Of a stretch of DNA of 35,526 bases, positions 15,577 through 23,167 are shown piece by piece. Both the position numbers and the translations under genes were made by a program. The DNA is from Microbispora sp. ZYX-F-249. GTDB taxonomy: Bacteria; Actinomycetota; Actinomycetes; Streptosporangiales; Streptosporangiaceae. The notes beneath the pieces were generated by a model. The model was not told the origin of the DNA, did no database searches, and saw only the letters and a program-made list of their open reading frames with translations. Location: NCBI RefSeq assembly GCF_039649665.1, contig NZ_JBDJAW010000060.1, forward strand, positions 1 to 35,526, in the 5' to 3' direction. The first letter of the stretch is position 1; the number at the start of each line of letters is the position of its first letter.

Positions 15577-18500
15577 TCAGGGGGTTTGCGCGGCGGTCCG
15601 GCAACGGGCGGCGTCGAGGGGGTGCGAGGACTCCGCGAACAGATCCGAGGCGCGGGTGAACAACCGGGCCGCCTCGGCCGGATCGCCTTCGGCGCGGGCC
15701 AGGTGGGCGCGGGCTTCCAGCATCGCGGCCTGCCACGCGGTGCCGTCCCACAGAGCCGCCGACCGTTCGGCGATCTCCAGATGGCGGCGGGCCTCGGCCA
15801 GGTCGCCGGTGCCCGCGCAGGCGATCACCGCGGGCACCTCGAACATGACGGTGCAGAAGTGGCAGAAGTCCGACTGCCCGAGCGCAGCCTCGGCGGTGTC
15901 CACGACGGCGCGGGCCGCCTCGGGATCGGGGGCGGCAAGGATCATCGTGCCGTACAGACGTTGCAGAAGGTGATTGGCCAGCAGCGACCAGCGCGCCAGC
16001 GGCAGCGCCCGCCGCAGCAGCCGGTCCGCCGCCGGGCGGTCACCGCGCGCCAGGCGCACCTCGGCCAGCCGTTGAAGGCAGTGGGCTTCCCCCGTGGTCG
16101 CGCCAATCTCCCGGTGCAGGTCGGCTGCATCGGCCAGCTCCTGCTCGGCGAGATCGAGATCGCCGCAGAGCAGCGCGGCCTCCCCGATCAGGGCACCGGC
16201 GAACGCCACCGCACGCAGCGCGCCGACCCGCTTGGCGGTCACGCGCAGGCCGCGGGCCAGCTCGATCACCTCGGGGTACGGCGACGGCCCGTACAGCAGG
16301 TACTCGGCCACGCACAGGTGCGAGTCGAAGACCATGGTCGCCAGAGCCGGATCCTCGCGGGTGCGTAACAGCTCCGAGCGCAGCATCTGGCTCCACTCGC
16401 CCCGGTTGTGGGTAATGAGGCTCTTCAGCGCCGTGAGATCGGGCTGCTCCCACACCGCCGCCTCTGCCAGCCCTGCCGCGTCCGCGGCCTCCCAGGCGCC
16501 GTCCAGGTCGCCGGTGAAGTACGCCACCGTGCCCCTGGCCAGGAGGATGGCGGCGTCGGCCCGGCCGCCGTCGGTCTCCAGCCCGTGCAGTGCCGCCATG
16601 GCCGTGTCGAGGTCGCCGTAGTAGACGGCGATGCGGGCCAGCTTCGCGCGCAGCGTGCGGTGGACGTCCCCGCCGCCGGTGGCCCGGATCGCCTCCCGGT
16701 AGGCGGTGATCGCCAAGGGGTTGCCGACCGCGGCGAGCAGATCGGCGCGTAACGCCAGGACGCGGGCCTGGTCGGCGCCGGCGGCGACCGCCCGCACCGA
16801 CTCGACCAGCGCCAGCGCGTCCCGGTACGCGCCCACCGCCGCCTCCGTCTCCGCAGCCCGCAGCACGTACGGCACGGCGGCCTCGACGTCCCCCGCGGCC
16901 AGCAGATGGTGACCGATCCTGGCGGGCGAGGCGTTCACCGAGACCAGCCGCTGAGCACAGGCCCGGTGCAGGGCCCTGCCGCGGTGCGGCGGGATGTCGC
17001 CGAGCAGCGCGTCACGGATCAGCGGATGCCTGAACCGGTATCCGTCCATGGTGCGTTCCACGATCAGCGCCGCGAGCGCCGCGTCCAGGCAGTCGAACGC
17101 CTCCTGCTCCTCCAGTCCGGCGAGTGCCAGGAACGTGTCGGTGTCGAAGGTGGCCCCGGCGGTCGCGACGTGTTCGAGCACCGCCCGCACCGGCGGCGCC
17201 AGCACCGCGAGCACGGCCGAGCCCGCGCCTCGCCCGTCCGCCTGCGAGGTTCCGGCCGTACGGGCCAGCTCGGCGGCCGCGAACGGCATCCCGCCCGACA
17301 GCTCCCAGATCCGCTCCACCTCCTCCGGGGCGAGACCGGGCCGTACGGCCAGGGCGAGCTTCTCGGTCTCGGCCCGCTCCAGCGCGCCCAGCGCGATCTC
17401 CAGCGTGCCGGTCCGGCTCAGCAGGCTGGTACGCACCTGCTCGAAGGTGTCGGAGACGGGCTGGCGGCGGTGCGCGAGCACCAGGACGAAACGGTCGTTC
17501 AGGCAGCAGCGGGACAGATAGTGCAGCAGCCGCAGGCTCGCCTCGTCGGCCTCGTGCACGTCGTCGACCGTGAGCAGCAGGCCGGGTCCGGCCGCGGCCA
17601 GCCGTACCAGTTCGGCGACGGCCACGAACAGCCGCTGGTGCCCGCCGCCACCGCTCCAGTCGAGCGCGCGTCCCGACAGCGCCTGGTCGATGTCCTTGCG
17701 GCACCGGTCGTCCAGTCCGTCCAGGAGGGTCGGATGCCTGCGGCACAGGTCGGCCAGTGCCTCCAGCACCGGCGCGTACGGCCAGGCGCCCTCGATCCGC
17801 GAGGCCGCCCCATGCCCGCTCCGCCAGCCGTCGGCCGTGGCCAGAGCGCGTGCCCACTCCAGGAAACGCGACTTGCCCATGCCGGGCGGACCGGACAGGA
17901 ACACCGTGCGGCTGTGCCCCCGTGCCGCCTCGGCCAGCGTCTTCTCCAGCGCGGTGGTCTGGGACTTCCTGCCCACCAGCGGGCTCGGCGACGGCTGCCC
18001 CTGCCGGGTGTCGAGCAGCGAGTTGCGCAGCCGCACGGCCTCCTCGCTCGGCCCCACGCCCAGTTCCTGCCGCATCGCCCGGTCCATGCGCTCGAACTGG
18101 CGTAACGCGGCACGCGAGTCGCCGGCTGCGATGAACTCGCGCATGCGCTCCAAGTGCGCCTCGCCGTCGGTCGGGTCGGACTCCGCCAGCTCCGCCCAGC
18201 GCCGTGCCTGCCGGAGCATCTGCAGGTGGCGGAGCCGGAGCCGGTCGCGGGCCTCGGCAGCCCACGGCTCGTACTCGTCGCCGGGAAGCAGCGACCCGGT
18301 GTAGGCATCGGCGGCCTTGCCCGCCGTGTCCGCGTCGCCCGCGTCGAGTGCGTCGGCGACCAGCTCCTGAAAACGCAGGACGTCGACGGTTACCGGAATG
18401 TCGGGGAACAGCAGGATCATGTCCCCGCGCACCACGATGCCCTCCGGTCCCAGGGCGCGGCGGGCGAAATGCGTGGCCTTGTGCAGGCGCGGTCCCGCCT

Positions 18501-18684
18501 CGGCCACCGGCAGGTCCGGCCACAACGCGTTCATCAGCCGCTCACGGTGCAGCCGGCGGCGCGGCTCCAGCGCGAGGATCTTCACCAGGCTCGCCGCGTG
18601 CCGCCGGTTCCAGGCGGCGGCGGGAACCGGCTCCCCGGAGATCCGGACCGTGAAGTCTCCCAGCAGCGAGATCTCCACCCTCAT
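15577..18684 (-). CDS. SARP/AfsR-like transcriptional regulator with BTAD and AAA-type ATPase
   Basis: 1035 residues. Residues 1-95: OmpR-type winged helix starting MRVEISLLGDFTVRISG. About 100-235: bacterial transcriptional activation domain (BTAD; FQELVADALDAGD ... RALRQFERM-type helices, QELGVGPSEEAVRLRNSLL). About 236-520: ATPase with VGRKSQTTALEK, Walker A GPPGMGKS (265-272) and Walker B LLLTVDDVHEAD. The remaining about 500 residues are TPR-like helices ending AARCRTAAQTP; there is no C-terminal LuxR HTH. Large SARPs of this build activate metabolite gene clusters by binding direct heptamers. It is the last gene of a four-gene operon (34-bp gap to the FAD gene) whose promoter carries such heptamers, so auto-activation is likely (inference). 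The ATG at 18684 has a weak SD. Confidence 0.9.
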   Translation of the reverse strand: MRVEISLLGDFTVRISGEPVPAAAWNRRHAASLVKILALEPRRRLHRERLMNALWPDLPVAEAGPRLHKATHFARRALGPEGIVVRGDMILLFPDIPVTVDVLRFQELVADALDAGDADTAGKAADAYTGSLLPGDEYEPWAAEARDRLRLRHLQMLRQARRWAELAESDPTDGEAHLERMREFIAAGDSRAALRQFERMDRAMRQELGVGPSEEAVRLRNSLLDTRQGQPSPSPLVGRKSQTTALEKTLAEAARGHSRTVFLSGPPGMGKSRFLEWARALATADGWRSGHGAASRIEGAWPYAPVLEALADLCRRHPTLLDGLDDRCRKDIDQALSGRALDWSGGGGHQRLFVAVAELVRLAAAGPGLLLTVDDVHEADEASLRLLHYLSRCCLNDRFVLVLAHRRQPVSDTFEQVRTSLLSRTGTLEIALGALERAETEKLALAVRPGLAPEEVERIWELSGGMPFAAAELARTAGTSQADGRGAGSAVLAVLAPPVRAVLEHVATAGATFDTDTFLALAGLEEQEAFDCLDAALAALIVERTMDGYRFRHPLIRDALLGDIPPHRGRALHRACAQRLVSVNASPARIGHHLLAAGDVEAAVPYVLRAAETEAAVGAYRDALALVESVRAVAAGADQARVLALRADLLAAVGNPLAITAYREAIRATGGGDVHRTLRAKLARIAVYYGDLDTAMAALHGLETDGGRADAAILLARGTVAYFTGDLDGAWEAADAAGLAEAAVWEQPDLTALKSLITHNRGEWSQMLRSELLRTREDPALATMVFDSHLCVAEYLLYGPSPYPEVIELARGLRVTAKRVGALRAVAFAGALIGEAALLCGDLDLAEQELADAADLHREIGATTGEAHCLQRLAEVRLARGDRPAADRLLRRALPLARWSLLANHLLQRLYGTMILAAPDPEAARAVVDTAEAALGQSDFCHFCTVMFEVPAVIACAGTGDLAEARRHLEIAERSAALWDGTAWQAAMLEARAHLARAEGDPAEAARLFTRASDLFAESSHPLDAARCRTAAQTP

Positions 18685-18718
18685 GGCATCAGTATGCGAT
18701 CGAGTAATCCGGCGGTCA

Positions 18719-19873
18719 TCATGCGCTGAGCCGCGAAACGGCCTCGATTCCCTCGCTCATCGCGGAGCTGAGGTCGCGCAGCAGCCCACGTATCGACAGG
18801 TCATTCCAGCCGTAGCCGGCGATGCGGTCGGCCGCCGCGAACAACGCCGATCCGGCCCTGTCCCGGTCGGCCTGGTAGCCGGCCAGGGTCTGCGGCTCCG
18901 GTACGCCGTGCAGGAACCCGGACACCGCCCTGGCGAGCAGGTGGGCGTCGCGCAGCGCGTCGGTCATGCCGTGCGTGCTCAGCGGGTCGAGCAGGTATCC
19001 GGCGTCGCCGACCAGTGCCCACCCGGGTCCCCACGCCTGCCGTACGAACCCGGGACGGCCGGGGAAGGCCCGCAAACGGCGCGGCGGCTCGGCTCCGGCG
19101 AGCCTGCCGTCCGCGCCGCCGGTGGCCGTGGCCAGCAGCCGCCGGTATCCGGCGCGCGGGTCGCCCGCCATCTCGCGGGAGAACTCGGCGGAGGGCAGGC
19201 CGGCGAACACGCAGACCTCGCCGTCGTTGGTGGGGATCAGGCCCGCGGTCCTGCCTCGCCGGTAGAACCACTCATAACCAGCGGCCTCCAGGCCGCGCCA
19301 ATAGCCGTAGACGACCGCGCCCGAGCCGATCCCCGTGCGCAGGAGCCGTGCGCCGGTCCTGCGGGCCACCAGCGAGCGGGCGCCGTCCGCGCCGACCGTC
19401 AGCCAGGAGTGCGCCCGCAGCGCGCCGCCCGAACGCGTGCGTGCCATCACGCCGGTCACCCTGCCATCCTGGTCGGTGAGGAGGTCGGTGACCGCCGTGC
19501 CGAACCGTACGTCGGCGCCCGCCGCCACCGCGGCGTCCACCAGGACCGTGTCCAGCAGGGTGCGCCGGGGCGCGTACAACGCGTCGACCCCGGCCGCGGG
19601 GCGGATCGAGACCGTCACGCTCTCGTCCTCGTAGTGGAACCGGGTCTGCCGGATCGGGGGCGTCCCCGCCGCCGCGATGCGCTCCAGCAGACCCCACCGG
19701 TGCAGCCATACGGCGCCGCCGCGCATCAGCGCGTGGGTGGACAACGTGTCGGTGCCGCGGGCCGCGCGTTCCAGCACCAGCACGCGCAGCCCCCGTCTCG
19801 CGAGCAGCAGGGCGGTGGCCGCGCCCGCGCAGCGCGCGCCGATCACGATGACGTCGTGGTGTTGCGGGGACAT
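18719..19873 (-). CDS. FAD-dependent oxidoreductase/monooxygenase (geranylgeranyl-reductase/halogenase-like fold)
   Basis: 384 residues. N-terminal FAD-binding Rossmann motif VIVIGARCAGAATALLLARR (GxxxxG-A variant), an STHALMRGGAVWLHRWGLL segment and the second FAD motif WALVGDAGYLLDPLSTHGMT near residue 290 place it in the group A flavoprotein class (PHBH/geranylgeranyl reductase-like). Such enzymes hydroxylate, epoxidise, halogenate or reduce small hydrophobic substrates using FAD and NAD(P)H; the substrate cannot be read here. No signal peptide. The start has GGAAG upstream. Gaps to the monooxygenase (16 bp) and the regulator (34 bp) put it mid-operon. A paralog with the same STH and GDAGY landmarks lies at 23168-24358 on the other strand. 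Confidence 0.88.
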   Translation of the reverse strand: MSPQHHDVIVIGARCAGAATALLLARRGLRVLVLERAARGTDTLSTHALMRGGAVWLHRWGLLERIAAAGTPPIRQTRFHYEDESVTVSIRPAAGVDALYAPRRTLLDTVLVDAAVAAGADVRFGTAVTDLLTDQDGRVTGVMARTRSGGALRAHSWLTVGADGARSLVARRTGARLLRTGIGSGAVVYGYWRGLEAAGYEWFYRRGRTAGLIPTNDGEVCVFAGLPSAEFSREMAGDPRAGYRRLLATATGGADGRLAGAEPPRRLRAFPGRPGFVRQAWGPGWALVGDAGYLLDPLSTHGMTDALRDAHLLARAVSGFLHGVPEPQTLAGYQADRDRAGSALFAAADRIAGYGWNDLSIRGLLRDLSSAMSEGIEAVSRLSA

Positions 19874-19889
19874 GGCAGGCTTCCGTTCG

Positions 19890-21182
19890 TCAGCTCGCCG
19901 CCCGGGTGCGGGCCGGGCGGCGTCGGGTGAGATGGTCGGCGAGGTAGGCGGCGTCGTGGCGGGCGCCGTCGATGAACGTGGCGTCGCGGCGATGCTGGAA
20001 CCTCAGCCCGAGCGCGTAGAGGCCGGGCGCGGCGGTCACGCCGCGCCGGTGCAGGATCCGGCCGGTGTGGTCCAGGACCGGCACCTGCAGCCACGGATAG
20101 CCGGGGCGCAGGCCGGTCGCCCAGACGACCGCCGCGAACCGCCGCAGGTCGAGCCGGGCGGGTCCGTCGCCGGGCAGCACCGCGGCGATCGGGGCGAGCT
20201 CCGGAGCTTCCGCCGCGACCGTCGGATGGAACTGCGGAGCGCCCGCCGTGACCGTCGGATCGAGCTCCGGAGTGCTCGCCGCGTAGGCGTCGATCCTGGA
20301 CAGGACGCGCCGCAGCCGGACGTCGGCCGCCGCCGTGACGGCCCGCAGGTCGTCGGCGAAGCAGGCGAACCCCGCTTCCGAACCCAGCATCCGCCCGGTG
20401 AGCAGCGCGCCCCGCTCGTGCAGAATGCGCAGGTCCAGCGTCCGGCCGGTGCCGCTGAGCTGGAGCGACGGCTCTCTGAGCGCCCGTGCCGGGTCCGGCA
20501 GCTCGTCGAGCGTACGCCCCAGCGTGCCGAGCCGGTCCAGCCACCACAGGACGTCGCGCCCCCGATACCGGCGCGGCAGCCGGGTGTGGCCGCCGACCGC
20601 CACGACCACCGGCCGTCCCGCCGTGAGCAGCTCGTCGGCGATCTGCACACCTGTGGAGGACGCCCCGACCACGAGCACGGGTCCGTCCGGCAGGTCGGCG
20701 GGGCACCGGTAGCGATCGGGGGTGATCTGGACCAGGCCCGGGGGAAGGTCGCTGGCGAACGCCGGCACGGCGGCCCGGACGTGGTAACCGGTCGCGACGA
20801 CGACGTTGGCCGCCGTCCAGGCACCCCGGTCCGTACACACCAGGTAGCCGCCGCCCGTCTGCCGTACCTGGAGCACGGTGGTCCTCTCCAGGATCGGGGC
20901 GGCGAACGAGCGGGCGTAGCACTCCAGGTAGGCCACCAGTTCACCGGCTGTCATGTACCCGTCGGGGTCGGGCCCCGAGTAGGCCCACCCGGGCAACCGA
21001 GTCATCCAGTTCGGCGTGAGCAGACGGAAGGAGTCCCAGCGCGCGGTGCGCCAGCGCTCGGCCGTCCGCCCGCGCTCCAGGACGAGATGCTCCACACTGC
21101 GCCCCGTCAGGCACCGGCTCATCGCCAGGCCCGCGTGACCGGCGCCGATGACCACCGTGTCGACAGCCGTCGTGGCAGGCAT
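19890..21182 (-). CDS. flavin-containing monooxygenase (CzcO-like)
   Basis: 430 residues. FAD loop VVIGAGHAGLAMSRCL (about 10-25) and an NADPH loop VLVVGASSTGVQIADELL (about residue 170) are the two dinucleotide sites of class B flavin monooxygenases. RWRTARWDSFRLLTPNW is the usual segment behind the first loop, and VVWATGLRPGYPWLQVPVLD is the ATG-type motif late in the fold. Known chemistry of the class: O2- and NADPH-dependent oxygenation of N, S or ketone groups. The ATG is preceded by GGACGGAAGC. It lies 24 bp behind the OsmC gene and 16 bp before the FAD oxidoreductase, hence co-transcribed. A tandem 10-codon duplication (SELDPTV/APQFHPTV/APELAPI, about residues 305-335) gives a low-complexity insert. 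Cytoplasmic. Confidence 0.9.
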   Translation of the reverse strand: MPATTAVDTVVIGAGHAGLAMSRCLTGRSVEHLVLERGRTAERWRTARWDSFRLLTPNWMTRLPGWAYSGPDPDGYMTAGELVAYLECYARSFAAPILERTTVLQVRQTGGGYLVCTDRGAWTAANVVVATGYHVRAAVPAFASDLPPGLVQITPDRYRCPADLPDGPVLVVGASSTGVQIADELLTAGRPVVVAVGGHTRLPRRYRGRDVLWWLDRLGTLGRTLDELPDPARALREPSLQLSGTGRTLDLRILHERGALLTGRMLGSEAGFACFADDLRAVTAAADVRLRRVLSRIDAYAASTPELDPTVTAGAPQFHPTVAAEAPELAPIAAVLPGDGPARLDLRRFAAVVWATGLRPGYPWLQVPVLDHTGRILHRRGVTAAPGLYALGLRFQHRRDATFIDGARHDAAYLADHLTRRRPARTRAAS

Positions 21183-21206
21183 GCTTCCGTCCGCTCCCCT
21201 GCCGCC

Positions 21207-21794
21207 TCAGCGAGTGGTGACGTCGATCTCGACGGGCACGCCGTTGGTGAACACGTCGTAGACAGCCGACCTGGCCCTGGACTGCTCGACCAGGCCGCGC
21301 AGCACCTCTTCGGGCGCGTCCCCCGAGATGGACAGGCTCACGCGGATGCCCTGGTAGCCGTTGCGCACCTGCTCGGACAGGCCCAGGACGCCCAGCAGGT
21401 CGATGTCGCCCTCGACGGTGGACTCGACCTCGGTGAGCTGTACGCCGCGGGCCGCCGCGATGTTCGCCAGGCCGGAGGTGAGGCAGGCGGCCAGCGCGTG
21501 CAGCAGGAACTCGACCGGGGTGGGGCCGTTGCCCGAGCCCACCAGAACCGCCGGGTGGTCGGCGTCGTACACGAAGTCCTCGGTGCGGCTGGTGTCCTCC
21601 TGGCCCGCGCCGTAGAAGCCGCGGATGACGCTGCGGTTGTGCGTGCCGGAGACCCAGCGGTTCCTGGCGCGGAACTGGAACTTGGCGATCTCGGGATTGC
21701 CGCGCACCGCGTCGATCGTGGCGAACAGGGTCGGCGTGTCCACGCCGTTCAGCGGGCCGCGGAGCGCCTTTCCGGGGGCGAGGTCCGTACTCAT
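21207..21794 (-). CDS. OsmC/Ohr family protein lacking the second cysteine
   Basis: 195 residues; ATG 21794 with AAAGGA eight bases upstream. The frame is open much further upstream but that part is the promoter region. The OsmC fold is visible: NGPTPVEFLLHALAACLTSG with the first active Cys, then EVESTVEGDIDLLGVLGLSE and YQGIRVSLSISGDAPEE. Peroxidatic OsmC/Ohr proteins need a second Cys in the helix after this; here that helix reads LRGLVEQSRARSAVYDVFTN, with no Cys. The protein is therefore unlikely to act as a thiol hydroperoxidase and may be a binding or non-canonical member (inference). First gene of the operon, behind the heptamer promoter 21868-21912, and divergent from secreted gene B. 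Confidence 0.88.
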   Translation of the reverse strand: MSTDLAPGKALRGPLNGVDTPTLFATIDAVRGNPEIAKFQFRARNRWVSGTHNRSVIRGFYGAGQEDTSRTEDFVYDADHPAVLVGSGNGPTPVEFLLHALAACLTSGLANIAAARGVQLTEVESTVEGDIDLLGVLGLSEQVRNGYQGIRVSLSISGDAPEEVLRGLVEQSRARSAVYDVFTNGVPVEIDVTTR

Positions 21795-21867
21795 CGTGCT
21801 TGTCCTTTCTGTCGCCCCACTCCGGCACGGCGGCGCCGCGGAAGGCCGGTGTGGAGTGACGCCAGGA

Positions 21868-21912
21868 AAGCTAGGAACGGCCCCTTCCCCCGTCCTTCCC
21901 CTCGCCTTCCCG
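21868..21912 (-). promoter_or_regulatory. SARP-type promoter/operator of the osmC-FMO-FAD-SARP operon
   Basis: Minus-strand heptamers CGGGAAG (21912-21906), GGGGAAG (21901-21895) and GGGGAAG (21890-21884) at exactly 11-bp pitch, then ten bases to TAGCTT (21873-21868), a good -10 (TAnnnT). This predicts a transcript start near 21861 and a 5' leader of about 67 bases before osmC. Confidence 0.72.
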
Positions 21913-21934
21913 CCCCGTACGCGCGCCGACTTTG

Positions 21935-21968
21935 GGGGAAGCGGCGGGGAAGCGCGTCCGCCGACAGT
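21935..21968 (+). promoter_or_regulatory. SARP-type promoter/operator of secreted gene B
   Basis: Plus-strand GGGGAAG at 21935-21941 and 21946-21952 (11-bp pitch) and, after ten bases, GACAGT (21963-21968), which keeps the A and final T of a -10. It faces away from the osmC array 22 bp to its left, so the intergenic region holds two back-to-back heptamer arrays. Only two repeats are clear here. Confidence 0.6.
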
Positions 21969-22010
21969 GTTCCCGTCGCCCTGACCGCTCGCAGAAGGAG
22001 GAACAGGACC

Positions 22011-22067
22011 GTGCCGTTCAAGGCATGCGGCCGGCGACACCACACAGTCAGATTGGAGCAAGCGTGA
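22011..22067 (+). CDS. 18-codon leader ORF overlapping secreted gene B
   Basis: GTG at 22011 with a perfect AAGGAGGA eight bases upstream encodes (f)MPFKACGRRHHTVRLEQA; its TGA overlaps the GTG start of secreted gene B by 4 bases (GTGA). This is the best Shine-Dalgarno of the locus, far better than that of the secreted gene itself (GGAG). It matches the leader at 15426-15485 in size, basic character and stop/start overlap. Confidence 0.6.
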   Translation: MPFKACGRRHHTVRLEQA

Positions 22068-22588
22068 AGACCTTCGCATCTACCGCCCTCATCAGGCGCC
22101 GCCTGCCGAGGGCGCTCGTCACGGCAGCGATCGCGCTGCTCGGGATCGCCCTTGTGGTGCCGCCCGCCTCCGCCATGACGGAGTACAAAGCGCGCAACAA
22201 CACCTCTGTCAGTAACACCTGCCTGACCATCAGTAAGCGCAGGGACGGGCAATATCTGGTCCGCGTCGGCATCGACCTGCGGAAATTCACCAGAGCGCAA
22301 GCCCAGAAGATCATCGACAGCGGCGGCGGGCCTGGCGCGGCCGAAGTGTGGGGAGCCGATGAGGTGACAGGGGACGACCACCTCTTCGACGTCTCCAGGA
22401 CGCGCATCTGGGCCTCGGACCAAAGCGGGCTCAGCGCCGAATTCGCCGGCGTGGTCAGAAAGAACGCGCTCGACGAGGACTCCGAGCCGTTCCCCACCAC
22501 CGACGGCGCTCGGGACGAGATCTTCGCCATCGTCACATTCAGGGGATCCGGCTACATCACCCCTGATGTCTACCTCTACGCGAACTGA
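22064..22588 (+). CDS. secreted protein B of the SARP cluster
   Basis: 174 residues from GTG 22064 (GGAG five bases upstream; start overlaps the leader ORF stop). Signal peptide: RRRLPRALVTAAIALLGIAL, cleavage near ASA|MTEYKARN. The mature part (about 137 residues) has a single Cys (SNTCLTISKR) and the blocks VRVGIDLRKFTRAQAQKIID, AAEVWGADEVTGDDHLFDVS and DEIFAIVTFRGSGYITPDVY. The last two align by eye with secreted protein A, although the Cys pattern differs. It is divergent from the osmC operon and ends at a hairpin (22593-22631). I do not recognise a named family; an extracellular role tied to the flavoenzyme operon is inferred from shared regulation. Confidence 0.8.
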   Translation: MKTFASTALIRRRLPRALVTAAIALLGIALVVPPASAMTEYKARNNTSVSNTCLTISKRRDGQYLVRVGIDLRKFTRAQAQKIIDSGGGPGAAEVWGADEVTGDDHLFDVSRTRIWASDQSGLSAEFAGVVRKNALDEDSEPFPTTDGARDEIFAIVTFRGSGYITPDVYLYAN

Positions 22589-22592
22589 TCCG

Positions 22593-22631
22593 GCCGTCCC
22601 GGAGGTGATCGCGCGGCAGCCCCGGGACGGC
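22593..22631 (+). terminator. hairpin terminator candidate after secreted gene B
   Basis: GCCGTCCCGG (22593-22602) pairs perfectly with CCGGGACGGC (22622-22631) across a 19-nt loop, five bases after the stop codon. There is no T-run, as is usual for actinobacterial hairpin terminators. Confidence 0.5.
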
Positions 22632-22666
22632 TCGGCCTGGCAATCCCCATGACCGGAGAAAAGACC

Positions 22667-23066
22667 ATGGACAGAAACCCTGCTGCGGCAGGTCAACAGC
22701 GGAGAGCGCCTCAGCGTGCGGCAGCGCTTCGTCCTCGTCACCGCGTGCGCGTCGGCGTTCGGCGACTCCTACTGCTCCCTTGTCCGGGGCGGCAAGCTGG
22801 CCGAGGCGGGCGACGCGCAGACCGCCGCCGGAGTGCTGCGGGGCGTTGACGACGGCCTGAGCGTCAGCGAGCGGGCGATGGCCGCATGGGCACGCAAAGT
22901 GGCACGCGATCCCAACGGCATCGCCGCGTCGGACGTACAGGAGCTGCGCGAGGCAGGGTTCAGCGACTCGCAGATCTTCACGATGACCGTGTTCGTGGCC
23001 CTACGCCTGGCGTTCTCGACGGTCAACACGTCACGGAGGCTCGTAGGCCATCCGCTTGATCTTTCT
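22667..23066 (+). pseudogene. carboxymuconolactone-decarboxylase (AhpD-like) family gene, broken at both ends
   Basis: The core reads ETLLRQVNSGERLSVRQRFV, LVTACASAFGDSYCSLVRGG, KLAEAGDAQTAAGVLRGVDD and DVQELREAGFSDSQIFTMTV, typical of the CMD/peroxidase-related helical fold with a Cys pair (AC...YCS). The natural ATG at 22667 (GGAG upstream) is in another frame; removing one base near 22673 joins MD to ETLLRQV. At the 3' end the family sequence stops after AFSTVN and the frame reads on without a stop into the next gene (to 23777). The GTG at 22716 could start a shortened product, but the missing end argues against function. Intact homologues act as small-molecule peroxidases or decarboxylases. 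Confidence 0.6.
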
Positions 23067-23167
23067 CAGGCGTTCCCGACAGTCGCACCCCCCTGCCATT
23101 TAGGCGAGCCCGAATCCGCATCGCCTTTCCCTCGATCCCTCCCAGGTGAATCCGGAGTCGCATCACC

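Noticed and set aside
16906..18105. Long plus-strand frames across the SARP gene
   Set aside because: Antisense shadows caused by high GC3; no start signals or domains.
19677..22067. A 796-codon plus-strand open frame over the FAD, FMO and OsmC genes
   Set aside because: Antisense shadow of three well supported genes; only its last 19 codons (22011-22067) have a real start and SD and are kept as a leader ORF.
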